Source: Phycisphaerae bacterium | GTDB taxonomy: Bacteria > Planctomycetota > Phycisphaerae > UBA1845 | DNA length: 64,000 bases | Assembly: GCA_029260075.1 (NCBI GenBank) | Contig: JAJDDY010000065.1 | Location: 34,255-98,254 of the forward strand | Direction of reading: 5' to 3' | Shown: positions 1 through 10,157 of the stretch, piece after piece | How the letters are laid out: every line of letters begins with the position of its first letter | How positions within the stretch are numbered: position 1 is the first letter of the stretch | The notes under the pieces: generated by a model | Database searches by the model: none | Seen by the model: the letters and a program-made list of their open reading frames with translations, nothing else | Told to the model about the DNA's origin: nothing | Program-made: the position numbers and the translations under genes

Positions 1-1183
1 CGTGTAATTCCTGCCGATCGCCACCGGAAGCCGACGCCGCCATGAGAATCTCTTCGGTGGCCATGAATGGCAACTCCGACGCCAATCGCGTGCTAATCAC
101 CTTCGGATAGACCACGAGGCCGCGAGAGACGTTGGCCACGATGCGCAACATAGCATCGGTGGCCAGAAAAGCTTCGGGAACGGTCATGCGTTTGTTGGAA
201 GAGTCGTCCAGCGTGCGCTCGAACCACTGCTCAGCCGAGGTTTGCAGGGGCGACTGCACAAGGGTGATCACAAATCGGGCCAGCCCGGTCGCCCGCTCGC
301 AACGCATGGGGTTGCGTTTGTAAGGCATGGCGCTCGAGCCGACCTGCCATTTCTCGAAAGGCTCTTCCATTTCCTTGAGGCTGGCCAGCAGGCGAATGTC
401 ATTGGAAAACTTGTGAACGCTCGCAGCAATCTGTCCCAAACTGCAAACAAGTTGGGCGTCGACTTTGCGTGAGTAGGTCTGACCGGTGATCGGTTCGACC
501 TCGGAAAAATCAAATGCGCGAGCGACGTCGGCTTCGAGACGTAGCACCTTCTTCTCATCGCCGTTCAGCAGAGTCATGAAACTCGCCTGCGTGCCGGTCG
601 TGCCCTTCACGCCACGGAATCGAAGCGTGCTCAGACGGTGCTCCACCTCTTCGAGATCGCGAACGAAATCGTAGCACCAAAGCGCCGCCCGTTTACCCAC
701 GGTGGTCACCTGCGCCGGTTGGAAATGCGTGAAGCCCAACGTCGGCAGCGCCCTGTGTTTTTTTGCAAACGTGGCTAAGGCGTCCACCACACTCGCCAGC
801 CAACCCGTTACCATTCGCACTGCGTCGCGTTGAATAATCAGATCGGCGTTGTCGACGATATACGCGCTCGTAGCACCCAAATGAAGCACGCCGCGGGCCG
901 CGGGGGCGATATCGCCCCATGCGTGCATATGGGCCATCACATCGTGTCGAAGACGTTTTTCGTGGCGCGCCGCCGATGCGAAATCGACCTTCTCGAGCGT
1001 TCGCTCTAGCTGCGCGACCTGTTTGGCTGTGATTTTGAGCCCCGCTTTACGCTGAGCCTTTACCAGCGCCAACCACAGTCGCCTCCACGTCACGATACGA
1101 TGGCGAGCGCCAAACAATTCACACATCTCGCGCGACGCATAGCGCGTGACCAATGGGGATTCGTAGACGTCGTGTTTCGCCAT
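1..1183 (-). CDS. purB: adenylosuccinate lyase, 3' end cut by window edge
   Basis: Reading the minus strand from the ATG at 1183 gives at least 394 residues without a stop; the C-terminus lies beyond base 1. Adenylosuccinate lyase splits SAICAR and adenylosuccinate to release fumarate in purine synthesis, in the cytoplasm. The fumarase/aspartase superfamily signature GSSAMPYKRNP is visible near residue 285, and the segments VMAHMHAWG and HLGATSAYI near residues 70-95 and GFTHFQPAQ near 140 are the other conserved active-site stretches. The start was chosen because MAKHDVYESPLVTRYAS is the usual N-terminus of the family; no strong ribosome binding site precedes it. It stands alone, with a repeat-filled spacer upstream. 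Confidence 0.95.
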   Translation of the reverse strand, partial: MAKHDVYESPLVTRYASREMCELFGARHRIVTWRRLWLALVKAQRKAGLKITAKQVAQLERTLEKVDFASAARHEKRLRHDVMAHMHAWGDIAPAARGVLHLGATSAYIVDNADLIIQRDAVRMVTGWLASVVDALATFAKKHRALPTLGFTHFQPAQVTTVGKRAALWCYDFVRDLEEVEHRLSTLRFRGVKGTTGTQASFMTLLNGDEKKVLRLEADVARAFDFSEVEPITGQTYSRKVDAQLVCSLGQIAASVHKFSNDIRLLASLKEMEEPFEKWQVGSSAMPYKRNPMRCERATGLARFVITLVQSPLQTSAEQWFERTLDDSSNKRMTVPEAFLATDAMLRIVANVSRGLVVYPKVISTRLASELPFMATEEILMAASASGGDRQELH

Positions 1184-1286
1184 GGACCCAATCGCAACGA
1201 CCAAACGCCTCACACAGCGTCTGGCGAACTTTATGGAAGTAACGAACGCAGCCTAGCGCTTTGTCGCGCCTCGAACGAGGGATTAA

Positions 1287-1367
1287 CCGAGCCGCGCCCG
1301 TAAGGAATCGGACGTTGGAAATCCGGTCGTGACAACTCGACAACGCTCCCTTACGGTCGCGGCTCGG
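1287..1367. repeat. family A palindromic repeat, copy 1 (subtype A2)
   Basis: The arms GAGCCGCGCCCGTAAGG and CCCTTACGGTCGCGGCTC are nearly perfect reverse complements around a central spacer. The flanks (CGAACGAGGGATTAACC on the left, GGATCGGACGAAACC on the right) match those of copies at 5577, 17855 and 34121, so the full unit is about 130-160 bp. The rest of the 1184-1585 spacer holds no gene I can recognise. Confidence 0.85.
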
Positions 1368-1585
1368 ATCGGACGAAACCGCAACTTAAAGCTTAACAGA
1401 ACACTAGAGCCCCATCATACACGGTGCGCCGCTTCTCGCCACTTATCCGGGCGAAACAGTTAGGTGTATGCGACGACGATGTGCGCTTGAAGCGTAACCG
1501 ATTCATAGCTAGAGTTGCCGCCGTGGACGCCGGAGCGACGGCACGCATGCAACGGGGCACAGCCGGCCCGGCCATGGAGCAACGA

Positions 1586-2455
1586 ATGCCTAGCCACATC
1601 TTCGCAGAAACGCGGCGAACATCCGCCTGGGTGATTGTTGCCTCCCTCGTCGTCCTAGTGGGCGGCGCCGTTCTGCTCTTCAATTCCGAAGTCTATCGAC
1701 AGGACATCATCACGCCGATCCACAAGGCCACACGCGGCCTGTGCAACGGGACGCTCATTCACGGCGTGATCGTGATCGCCCTGAGCGTTGGGGTGATCAT
1801 CGTCGGCCTTGGTCGGCTGCGTCTGCGAGACGTTGGACTTCGCCGTGAGCACATCTTTCCTGCTGTCGTCACCACGTCGATCTTGTGGCTCACGATTCAG
1901 GGGATTGCAGTCGTTACCGCCCTAGCCAAAGACGGCAACTTGGTTGCCCACAGCCTTTGGGACACCAAGGGCGTCGCGACCGTCCTCGGCCAACTTCTTG
2001 GGCAGCTCTTCGGCAACGCCTTGTGTGAAGAAATCATTTTCCGTGGCCTACTCATCGCCCAGTTGTACCTTGTGTTGGCCCGGCCCCTGCGCGATCGCCC
2101 CAAGTGGCGTCTGGCGGCCGCAGTCCTGCTCTCGCAACTGGTCTTTGCCGCAATTCACGTGCCGAACAGATTGGCCCTTGGGGCCTACGACGATGTGCTT
2201 GCCGTTCTTGCGGATCAGTCGATGCTCGTGTTCATGGGCATTCTGTTCTCGTGGCTGTACCTGCGGACTCACAATCTCCTTATCGCTGTAGGAATCCACG
2301 CGATCGTTAACAGTCCGACGATGCTTTTTGCATCGCCTCTCGACCGCGAAGGGTGGACTCAGGGGCTAGTGGTCGCGCTCGCCATAGCGATGGTGCTTGC
2401 TTGGTCACGCATAGAAAAAAATCACGTAAAGCACAAGGTGGAGGATATTGACTGA
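1586..2455 (+). CDS. CPBP family intramembrane metalloprotease
   Basis: This is a 289-residue polytopic membrane protein of the CPBP (CAAX protease and bacteriocin-processing, Abi) family. It has the three family motifs: CEEIIFRG (the EExxxR glutamate pair) near residue 150, a conserved histidine in FAAIHVPNR about 40 residues later, and a final HAIVN in the last helices. About eight hydrophobic segments are visible, starting with one near residues 13-35. Family members are membrane-embedded proteases, but the substrate cannot be told from sequence. The start at 1586 has GGAG six bases upstream; a longer reading from 1424 is open but looks non-coding. A second, broken CPBP gene lies at the right edge of the window. 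Confidence 0.85.
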   Translation: MPSHIFAETRRTSAWVIVASLVVLVGGAVLLFNSEVYRQDIITPIHKATRGLCNGTLIHGVIVIALSVGVIIVGLGRLRLRDVGLRREHIFPAVVTTSILWLTIQGIAVVTALAKDGNLVAHSLWDTKGVATVLGQLLGQLFGNALCEEIIFRGLLIAQLYLVLARPLRDRPKWRLAAAVLLSQLVFAAIHVPNRLALGAYDDVLAVLADQSMLVFMGILFSWLYLRTHNLLIAVGIHAIVNSPTMLFASPLDREGWTQGLVVALAIAMVLAWSRIEKNHVKHKVEDID

Positions 2456-2953
2456 TGTCTTGCCACGTCGAAGTTGTGGGCGCGCCGCTGCTCTCGATCA
2501 CTCCGGTGGCCCGCGAGGAGAGATTGACTCACGGACCTTGGACGACTGGAAGATAACAAGTTCGCACCGTGCTTGAACGCGACCTCCATATCGGATCAAC
2601 ACGCAATATTTTACGTTGGTCGAGGCCCGGTCGCTTTTTGTCGGTTCCTGTCTTCGCCGATCGCGTCACAGCACGTCTCTCGGACCGAACGCCAACTCCA
2701 TGTATCGGAATCGCTCCCGCGGCGTGCTGTCGAAAGCCGATCGGTCGGACCGCTGGCGCGTCGTTCGCTTGAACCGGTGCGCAAGTTTCGTTACGCTCAA
2801 TTTGCAGAGGACTCGGCAGAGCGCCATCGCTGTTACTGTTGGTTGGATGGATACCGCATCGGGCAGAGCCAACCAAAACGCGTGCGTTACGGTCTTCGAC
2901 AGTCGTACCTAGCCCCTAGCGTTGGCCCTGAATGCAAAGAAAAGGAAGCACAA
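2456..2953. other. non-coding spacer, nothing recognised
   Basis: The frame of the downstream gene stays open back to 2573, but that stretch has Arg/Ser-rich, low-quality composition and no homology I recognise. It lies before a clear ribosome binding site and signal peptide. No repeat of family A or B is seen here. Confidence 0.5.
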
Positions 2954-5368
2954 ATGTCTACACGTCGAACACAATTTACACTCGGGTTGTTAACGTTGCT
3001 GATCGTTGCACGCCCTGCTCTCGCGGATGATTCGCTTGATGCGTTTTGGGCGGCGGCGCGATCGGGGGACTTGGCCGCTATTCAAAAAATGGTCAGCGAC
3101 GGCGTCGATGTCAACGCGGCGACGAAGTACGGCGCAACGGCCCTCTCCTACGCCGCCGACAAGGGACATCTCCCCGTCGTGCGTTTCCTGCTCGAAAACG
3201 GCGCCAACCCGAATGTGACGGACACCTTCTACAAGGCCACGCCGATGACATGGGCCGTGCAAAACGGACACATGGACGTCGCGGTCGAACTGGTGCTCCA
3301 CGGAGCAGAGCTCACTGGCGACATCCTCGCCGGTGTTGCGGGTTCCGGCCAGACCGATCTGCTCGCCAAGCTGATCGAGTCGGGCAAGTGCCAATCCGGC
3401 GATCTCACCCGGGCGTTAATGGCGACCAAGAAGGACGACGCGAAGACGATCGCGATGCTCAAAAAAGCCGGCGCGAAACCGATCGCAACTGTTCCATCCA
3501 AACTGTTGGACGAATACGCCGGAAAATATCAACTGCAACCAGGGTTCGTAGTGGCCGTACGGCGCAAGGACGACGGCTTGGTCGCACAGCTAACCGGTCA
3601 GCCGGAGTTCCCGATCTACGCAGAATCGGAATCCGAGTTCTTCTGGACCGTGGTACCGGCCACGCTAACGTTCGAGCGAGACAATGAGGGCAAGATCGAC
3701 CGCGCCGTACTTCGCCAAATGGGACGTACCATGCCGGCTATGCGTATGGACACGACAACGACCAAGCCCGACACGGCGATTGACCCAGCTGTTGGTAAGC
3801 AATACGTCGGCCTCTATGAATCCAAAGAGGGCAGCGTCTATCGCGTCGCAATGGAAAACGAACGACTCGCGATCGGCGCGGACGAATCCAGCTTGAGGCC
3901 GCTTCGCATGACCGGACAGCATGTGTTCCAAGTGGCCAACACGCCCAGCATAAAGATCACGTTTCAGGTCGAGGGCGACATCGCCACCGGATACATCGTT
4001 GATCAAGGCAACGAAAAACTCGTGCGCACTCGTGTGGTCGTGCCCGGACACGGCGAAAGACAAGCGGCCAAGAACTATGCACGAACCAAGCCGGCCAACT
4101 GGACGTCCTTTCGCGGCAACAACGCGAGCGGAATCGGCGACGGACAAGCCCCCCCGACAACGTGGAATGCGGAGCAAAACGAGGGAATCAAGTGGAAGAC
4201 GGCCATCCCGGGACTTGGACATTCGTCGCCGGTCGTTTGGGGTGACCGCGTATTCGTCACGTCAGCCGACAGTGGCCAAGACGCCGAGTTCCGCGCTGGA
4301 CCATACGGCGACGTCAAGTCAGCCGACGACAGCGGCGAACATGAGTGGAAGGTCTATTGCCTGAGCGCCAAGACGGGAAAGATCATCTGGGAGAAAACGG
4401 CGTACAAGGGCGTCCCCCGCTCCGCGCGTCACACCAAGGGCAGCCAGGCAAGTTGCACTCCGGCTGTGAGCGCTACGCACGTCGTCGTGAACTTCGGTTC
4501 GGAAGGCCTATACACGTACGACCACGCGGGGAACCAGCTGTGGAAGAAAGATCTCGGCGTGCTCCCCTCGGGCTGGTTCTATGACCCGACGTACCAGTGG
4601 GGCTTCAGCAGCTCGCCGGTCATCCACGACAAACTCGTCATCATACAGGCCGATCTGGACAGCGGTGCGTTCATCGCAGCGTACGACATCTATGGCGGTA
4701 GCGAAGTATGGCGAACCGATCGTGACGAAGTGCCCTCGTGGGGGACACCAACAATCGTTGAGTCAGACGGGCGCGTGCAGGTAGTTACGAACTCCACCAA
4801 ACACATCTACGGGTACGACCTACGCAGCGGCAAAGAACTCTGGCGTCTGGCCGGCAACTCCGAGGTCACGGTCGGCACACCGGTGTACGGTCATGGCCTC
4901 ATGTTCTTCACCGGCGGATACACGCCATTCCAGCCTATCTACGCCGTCAAGATCGGCGCATCCGGCGACATCAGCCTGAAGGAAGGAGCCACAGAGAATG
5001 AGCACGTGGCCTGGTCGACGCGGCGCGGCGGAACCTACATGCCTACGCCGATCGTATACGAAGACTACCTCTACCTGTGCTCCAACCAGGGCGTGCTCAG
5101 TTGCTTCGACGCGAAGACGGGCAAGCGCATGTATCGCGCCCGCATCGCAAACGGCAAAGCGGGTAGCTACACGGCGTCGCCCGTCGCTGCCGACGGCAAG
5201 CTCTACTTCAGTAGCGAGGCGAGCGGCATCTTCGTCGTCAAAGCGGGTCCGACCTACGAACTACTTTCCGAGAATCCGATGGATGAAATCGTAATGGCGA
5301 CGCCGGCCATCACCGATGGACTCATGATCGTTCGAGCGCAACATCACGTGTTCGCGTTCGGCAAGTGA
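2954..5368 (+). CDS. secreted ankyrin / DUF3471-like / PQQ beta-propeller protein
   Basis: This 804-residue protein starts with a signal peptide (residues 1-24, ending in ARPALAD). Residues 27-150 are ankyrin repeats (ATALSYAADKGHLPVVRFLLENGA is typical). Two consecutive beta-rich units follow at about 173-245 and 260-343; the first (LDEYAGKYQLQPG, then LTGQPEFPIY) resembles DUF3471. From about 370 to the end is a PQQ-like beta-propeller of the PQQ_2 type, with blades such as AKTGKIIWEK and DLRSGKELWR. Such proteins are usually periplasmic or surface scaffolds; no enzymatic role can be assigned. The start is fixed by AAGGAAG just upstream and by the signal peptide. Confidence 0.85.
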   Translation: MSTRRTQFTLGLLTLLIVARPALADDSLDAFWAAARSGDLAAIQKMVSDGVDVNAATKYGATALSYAADKGHLPVVRFLLENGANPNVTDTFYKATPMTWAVQNGHMDVAVELVLHGAELTGDILAGVAGSGQTDLLAKLIESGKCQSGDLTRALMATKKDDAKTIAMLKKAGAKPIATVPSKLLDEYAGKYQLQPGFVVAVRRKDDGLVAQLTGQPEFPIYAESESEFFWTVVPATLTFERDNEGKIDRAVLRQMGRTMPAMRMDTTTTKPDTAIDPAVGKQYVGLYESKEGSVYRVAMENERLAIGADESSLRPLRMTGQHVFQVANTPSIKITFQVEGDIATGYIVDQGNEKLVRTRVVVPGHGERQAAKNYARTKPANWTSFRGNNASGIGDGQAPPTTWNAEQNEGIKWKTAIPGLGHSSPVVWGDRVFVTSADSGQDAEFRAGPYGDVKSADDSGEHEWKVYCLSAKTGKIIWEKTAYKGVPRSARHTKGSQASCTPAVSATHVVVNFGSEGLYTYDHAGNQLWKKDLGVLPSGWFYDPTYQWGFSSSPVIHDKLVIIQADLDSGAFIAAYDIYGGSEVWRTDRDEVPSWGTPTIVESDGRVQVVTNSTKHIYGYDLRSGKELWRLAGNSEVTVGTPVYGHGLMFFTGGYTPFQPIYAVKIGASGDISLKEGATENEHVAWSTRRGGTYMPTPIVYEDYLYLCSNQGVLSCFDAKTGKRMYRARIANGKAGSYTASPVAADGKLYFSSEASGIFVVKAGPTYELLSENPMDEIVMATPAITDGLMIVRAQHHVFAFGK

Positions 5369-5576
5369 CGGACCGCTACGATCGGCGCTTGGCTGCCCGT
5401 CTCCGACAGAGCAGCGGCCGGTCGACTTTGCACTCGCCCGTGAGGACAATTGTGGCACGCTTAGTCCGAACGTAGCTGCGAATCATCACGATGTACCGGG
5501 AGGGATAGGCGCGCAGACGCTATAGTCAGATACTGCTCGCGCTGGCGCTCTGTCACACATCGAATGACGGGCTTTA

Positions 5577-5660
5577 CCGAGCCGCGACCGTAATGAAGCG
5601 GACGTTTGAAAATCGGTCGTGACAGCTTGAAAACACTCCTTCACGGTCGCGGATCGGATC
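5577..5660. repeat. family A palindromic repeat, copy 2 (subtype A2)
   Basis: The arms are ACCGAGCCGCGACCGTAATG and TCACGGTCGCGGATCGG, with the A2 flanks CGAATGACGGGCTTT on the left and GAACAACCCGTCACTTGA on the right. It lies in the 5369-6070 spacer, in which I see no gene. Confidence 0.8.
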
Positions 5661-6061
5661 GGAACAACCCGTCACTTGAGTCGTGACGCGGCACCAGCGA
5701 TCTCTTGGAAGTCCGGAGGTCAGCGAACGTGTGCGCTCGAAACGATCCGGGCATCCGATACCCAGCAAACCCCAGAACACGCGAACCACAGCGCAATATG
5801 CTGACATGACAGCGGATCCGGAAACGGCGCGAACGTCAGCCCGTAGATGCGGCGGGAAGACTGAAGGTGAATAGGCATCCGCCGTATTGGTTCATGCACG
5901 GGCTGCATGCACCGGTGGGTTGCGAGCGTCAGCGATGATCCTCGGCGGTATCGCCCCACGTCGGACGCGAGCGTGCCGTCGTTGACGGACGCCGCACGTC
6001 CGCTGGCTTGGCACGACGATGGAACCGGTCCACCAGATCGCAACGAATACACCGGTGCGCA

Positions 6062-6092
6062 AGAAAAAACGCGGCGAGCTTTCGCTCGCCGC
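6062..6092 (-). terminator. rho-independent terminator of the prepilin gene
   Basis: GCGGCGAGC (6071-6079), loop TTTC, GCTCGCCGC (6084-6092) form a perfect 9-bp stem. Read on the minus strand it is followed by GTTTTTTCTT. It sits about 34 bases past the stop codon of the minus-strand prepilin gene. Confidence 0.9.
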
Positions 6093-6125
6093 GTCGCTTG
6101 ACTAAATATGCTACCTGACAGTTGC

Positions 6126-7082
6126 CTACGGGTAGAGCAGCGTGTCCGTCGAAGCAAACCCGTTCGGGCCCGCAAAGAAGGCATCCTGGCCAGGATATGG
6201 AGCGCCGGCAGTGCCGGATTCATGCGGCGTTGAGCCGTGAATCCGGTTACGACCGGTGACATCACCCCACGAACCAGACATCAGTGTGTAGATGTTGTCG
6301 TTGTCAATACCAACAGCAGGCATCCGCTGGAACGATGCGTGACCGTCAGCGTATAGGCAGTTTTGCCCTTCCGCTGTGTGGTTACGGGAATTGTACCGCT
6401 GCCATGCTTTGGGCGAGTCATCGGACGTGAGCAATCCGGCGACGCCACCCTGCCAGGTAGGACCAGGGGTGGATGCGACATAGAAAGGCCCTTTGTCCGC
6501 CGCGACAATCTGGCGGTTGTCCATGCCTTCTCGCGGCTGCGTCGACCGCGGTCCGAAGGGAACCTGGTATCCGTAACTGATGTTCTGGAATTCCTCGAAA
6601 TCGTAGTACAGGTCGATATTCTCGGTTTCATCCGGCGTATCGCCACTGCTCGGGCAAATGAACTGGTCCACGGTCACGTCACCTGAACGGACCAACATCC
6701 AAAAAGCTCGCGTCGTTTGCACAGCCTTACTGCCGTTCGGCGAATTGCGGGTTTCGGATGTGCTTTGGAACTGCCGATCGAAGCCGATTTGACCCGGTTC
6801 ATTCGGGATCCCGCTCGCCGTCGTACCACTAAACAGGTAGTCAATGCCGGGAGTGTAAACCGACTTGGCCTCGAACGGGGGGATCATCCAACGCTCATTG
6901 TTGTCGTTGGCGTAAATCTTCGCCGAGGTACCGATACCCTTGATGTTTGACGCGCAAACCAAACGCTTGCTCAACTCACGAGCCCTGGAAAGGCTCGGCA
7001 ACAAGATCGAGATTAAGAGAGCGATAATGGCGATTACAACCAGAAGCTCGATCAACGTAAAAGCCTTGAGTCTTCGTTTCAC
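6126..7082 (-). CDS. prepilin-type N-terminal cleavage/methylation domain protein (H-X9-DG type)
   Basis: This 318-residue type II secretion/type IV pilin-like protein starts [19 protein letters not shown], the class III prepilin signal with the conserved Glu at +5 and one hydrophobic helix. Near residue 250 it has the planctomycete H-X9-DG signature ([14 protein letters not shown]), as in DUF1559-like pilins, which are numerous in these bacteria. It would be inserted in the membrane, cleaved by prepilin peptidase, and exposed as a pseudopilin or surface protein. The start is the GTG at 7082, preceded by AAAGGAG eight bases upstream; the longer ATG-free extension to 7157 has no such site. It is monocistronic and ends in a strong terminator. 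Confidence 0.9.
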   Translation of the reverse strand: MKRRLKAFTLIELLVVIAIIALLISILLPSLSRARELSKRLVCASNIKGIGTSAKIYANDNNERWMIPPFEAKSVYTPGIDYLFSGTTASGIPNEPGQIGFDRQFQSTSETRNSPNGSKAVQTTRAFWMLVRSGDVTVDQFICPSSGDTPDETENIDLYYDFEEFQNISYGYQVPFGPRSTQPREGMDNRQIVAADKGPFYVASTPGPTWQGGVAGLLTSDDSPKAWQRYNSRNHTAEGQNCLYADGHASFQRMPAVGIDNDNIYTLMSGSWGDVTGRNRIHGSTPHESGTAGAPYPGQDAFFAGPNGFASTDTLLYP

Positions 7083-7753
7083 AGATACATCTCCTTTTGT
7101 TTGCGACTCCGCCGACGCATCATAAGACACACCGATCGAAGCCCGCGACTCCAACACACCGTGTTCTCCCCGTGCGATAGGACCGTCACCATTATGGGAC
7201 GCGCCGCACGGCCGATAACAGCCACGCCGAAATGCTGACCGACCATAGGCCCATCAGGCATATCTGCCCGCTGCAATCAGGTCCAGTTTTCCGATCTATC
7301 GATTGAACGAAGAGGCGCTCAGACGGGTGCGAGAAGTCCGGAAACGCGATTTGCGCACCAGACTGCAGCGAAACCACAAGAAAAACGGCATGCGCGCCGA
7401 GCTAGCTTCAGCGCAGCAAAAACGCTTGCGGGTGGAACCGCCACAACACATCGAGCTAGGCGAGGAATCCTGCGGACACGCAAGAAGGAAAATCTAAGAG
7501 CGGCGAAACAAATAGGACACTAATAATGGCGATAAAAAATATGTATCAAACGCCGTTCCGCTTAGGCACGGTCAAAACAACCACGCCACCAGATTCCACA
7601 ACACCACTTCCTTACAGGAGCATACTCGGACCTCGACCATCTGTCAACATATGTTAAGGAAAAAAACTCACTATTTCGGTCCGATAAGCAGAACGCGCGG
7701 CAGCGTCGACCGTTGTGCATGCCACATTGGTCCGCAGTGAGACGCGCAAACGA
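7083..7753. other. non-coding spacer, AT-richer than surroundings
   Basis: This is the promoter side of the prepilin gene and the region past the 3' end of the DUF4159 gene. AT-rich patches occur around 7515-7550 and 7640-7670. No gene, tRNA or dispersed repeat is recognised. Confidence 0.5.
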
Positions 7754-10084
7754 TCAATGGGAGCGACCTGACCGGCCCGAAGATAGCAAGAGGTTGCCCA
7801 TGATCGTAGCTGCGTCGGCCGGTTCGTACCCGACGCAGTGCAGGCAGGTATGGCCGGTAGCGCCGCACGTCAGATCGTACGGAGAGTGGATCATCACCCA
7901 CCGCCCCCCGGATCTCAGACCGAACAGAAGCGGCCGATCGAGCCACGCGGGAACGCCGCCGCCAAGCCGGCGCCGGTAGTTCAAATCGGAGAGCGATCCA
8001 ACCTGCGCCGGGGCAACCATTCCCGTCATGATCGGATCGTCGCGGGGAATGGCCTGCCATTCCCTACCACCAGCAAAATCGGCCGCGAACGCACGAAAAG
8101 CCTCGTCAAACGCTTGGCGTCCGCAACAGGCTGACGAAATCAACATGCCGCCGCGCCCGAAGTAGTCGCTGAGCGCCCTGCGCTCATCGTCCTTGAGCGG
8201 CTTGAACGTGTGCCCCGTGAGCCATAGCACGTCCGCGTCGCAGTGGGCCAAGTCAGACAGTGCTACCGAATTCATCTCACGAACACCGAGACCGATTCTA
8301 CGTGATAACTGTTCGTTCAGCCGCTTGATCGCATACGGGTCCGACCACCAGTCCCCACCGTGTCGAACCCGTGCGATCGACACGGTCCGAGTGACGTCCG
8401 TTGTGCCGCTCGGTGGCCCGTCGATTCGTGCCGGCGGAGTTCGCTCGAACGTCGCGAAGGCCAACACATTTCCGGCGATCCGAAACAATCGCTCGTAGCG
8501 CGCGGACAGGTCTTGCTGCCACGCACAGCACGCGCTGCCTGATAGCAGGATCATCGGCGTGCGACACCCGTCACGAAACACCAAGACATCCTTGCCAGCG
8601 CGGGCTTCGTCGTGCATTGACCAAACCGGATGATCCTTGGGCGGTACGTCCATTTCGAGGTGAGGAAAAACCGTGGCCACCATCCCTTTGAATCCGTCCA
8701 CAAAAATCTGACTAGAGCAACAGGCTGAGGCGATGATTGTGCCACCGCTGTACACGTAGCGTCGAAGCTCCTGCTGCTGCACCTCGCTGAGCGCTGGCCA
8801 CTCGTGCGCTGAAACCAAAAGAATTGGCGCGTTGCCGAGTTCGCGTTCGCCGTCCCCGAAACCAACAACGTCCCACGTATACCTTGCCGTCGTCTGACGA
8901 TTCCACCAGCGGACGAGATTGGCTGCATCGCGCGGGTCGCGATTCCAATCCACGTCTTCGCCGAATCGTAGTTTGCTTATGAGCACAGGCCTACGGGTTT
9001 CGAGTAAGGCGAGAATCGCAAAGCAGCTTTCGTGAACAGTTCCCCATGACCCCTCAGCCTGCTGCCTGTCGACCAACTGACGACTTACGGCGCGAGCCCA
9101 GTCGTGTTGGCCGAACGATCGCCGCCCCGACAATGTGCCCAAGCGAGATACCAAGTGCAGGTAGAAAGCAGGGAACGGGCGATGTGGATCGGTAGCGATC
9201 GCCGCCGGGGCGACGGGAATCGAGGTGCTGTCAAAGTTCTTATCCCACCACACCCACGCGCGATCAAGGGCTTGATCAATCGCGTGCGGTTCTTTCGGTG
9301 GCAAGCCGCATTTGGCCTTGAATCGACCGTTGAAGGCGCCGGCGTCTTTGAGATGCAACTGGTCGGCGATGACCATTAAGGACGCAAGCCCGGCGGCGGC
9401 CATGCTGCGATCAGATTCAACATCCGGCAAAGAGCCGCTGGCGTCGGCCCCAACGACATAGCCCCACCCACCGTCAGTGTTCTGATGGTTCAGCCAGCTA
9501 GCCTCCGCCCGCCTCCATACTCGAGGGCTGACGTCGAAACCGGCCTCCGCGGCGGTCGCAAGCGCAGCCAGCGCGAATTGTGAATTGGACTGATCGTACC
9601 AATCCTTGGTCGGGTTGGCCCTCGACTGCCGGCCATACCCCCATGCACCCTCGTCGCTCTGTTGCTTTTCAAGAAACCGAATGTCTTCGAGAATGAGTGG
9701 CCGGTACTGACGCGCGTCAAGCGCACACCAGAGCATGAGTGTGAGTGATCGCGCGTAGACCGTCGTGACGTTGGACCGATCCAACAACGGTTGAACGCCA
9801 CGCCGCAACCGCGGATCGGTCGGTACGACAGAAGCCCGGCGCAGCGTGTAGGCGACGAGCGCCGTTTGGCCGAGGCGGAACTTCGCCTCGAACGCCCGAC
9901 TCACCCACCGACCGGATCGTCTCTGCTTTGACCAGAGGTAATCGACGCCGCGGCGGATGGCGGCGTCGACTGACGCCGTGCTGACGGTCGACGCTTGAGC
10001 TGGCGGCGACGCCAGTACGCGGCCATACATCGCTGACAAGGCCACTACGCAACAGAGAACCGCCGACGGTCGCCCAGATAGCAC
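7754..10084 (-). CDS. DUF4159 domain protein with N-terminal alpha-toroid (prenyltransferase-like) repeats
   Basis: This 776-residue exported protein starts with a signal peptide (about residues 1-27). Residues 35-340 carry squalene-cyclase/prenyltransferase-like alpha-toroid repeats such as GAWGYGRQ, DGGWGYV and GSWGTVHES. The C-terminal half appears to hold two copies of a DUF4159-like flavodoxin fold. One runs from about 390 (NAPILLVSAHEW, then GGTIIASACC); the other from about 600 (DADVLWLTGHTF, then GGMLISSACC). Function is unknown; DUF4159 proteins in planctomycetes are probably periplasmic. The GTG start at 10084 has GGAGG six bases upstream. It lies 73 bp downstream of the DUF3179 selenoprotein on the same strand, suggesting co-transcription. 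Confidence 0.85.
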   Translation of the reverse strand: MLSGRPSAVLCCVVALSAMYGRVLASPPAQASTVSTASVDAAIRRGVDYLWSKQRRSGRWVSRAFEAKFRLGQTALVAYTLRRASVVPTDPRLRRGVQPLLDRSNVTTVYARSLTLMLWCALDARQYRPLILEDIRFLEKQQSDEGAWGYGRQSRANPTKDWYDQSNSQFALAALATAAEAGFDVSPRVWRRAEASWLNHQNTDGGWGYVVGADASGSLPDVESDRSMAAAGLASLMVIADQLHLKDAGAFNGRFKAKCGLPPKEPHAIDQALDRAWVWWDKNFDSTSIPVAPAAIATDPHRPFPAFYLHLVSRLGTLSGRRSFGQHDWARAVSRQLVDRQQAEGSWGTVHESCFAILALLETRRPVLISKLRFGEDVDWNRDPRDAANLVRWWNRQTTARYTWDVVGFGDGERELGNAPILLVSAHEWPALSEVQQQELRRYVYSGGTIIASACCSSQIFVDGFKGMVATVFPHLEMDVPPKDHPVWSMHDEARAGKDVLVFRDGCRTPMILLSGSACCAWQQDLSARYERLFRIAGNVLAFATFERTPPARIDGPPSGTTDVTRTVSIARVRHGGDWWSDPYAIKRLNEQLSRRIGLGVREMNSVALSDLAHCDADVLWLTGHTFKPLKDDERRALSDYFGRGGMLISSACCGRQAFDEAFRAFAADFAGGREWQAIPRDDPIMTGMVAPAQVGSLSDLNYRRRLGGGVPAWLDRPLLFGLRSGGRWVMIHSPYDLTCGATGHTCLHCVGYEPADAATIMGNLLLSSGRSGRSH

Positions 10085-10157
10085 GGTCGTCCTCCATGCG
10101 TGCGCCGGCGGCGGGAAGCGGTCGACACACCGAATTCAAGCGATCCCCGAAGAACGG

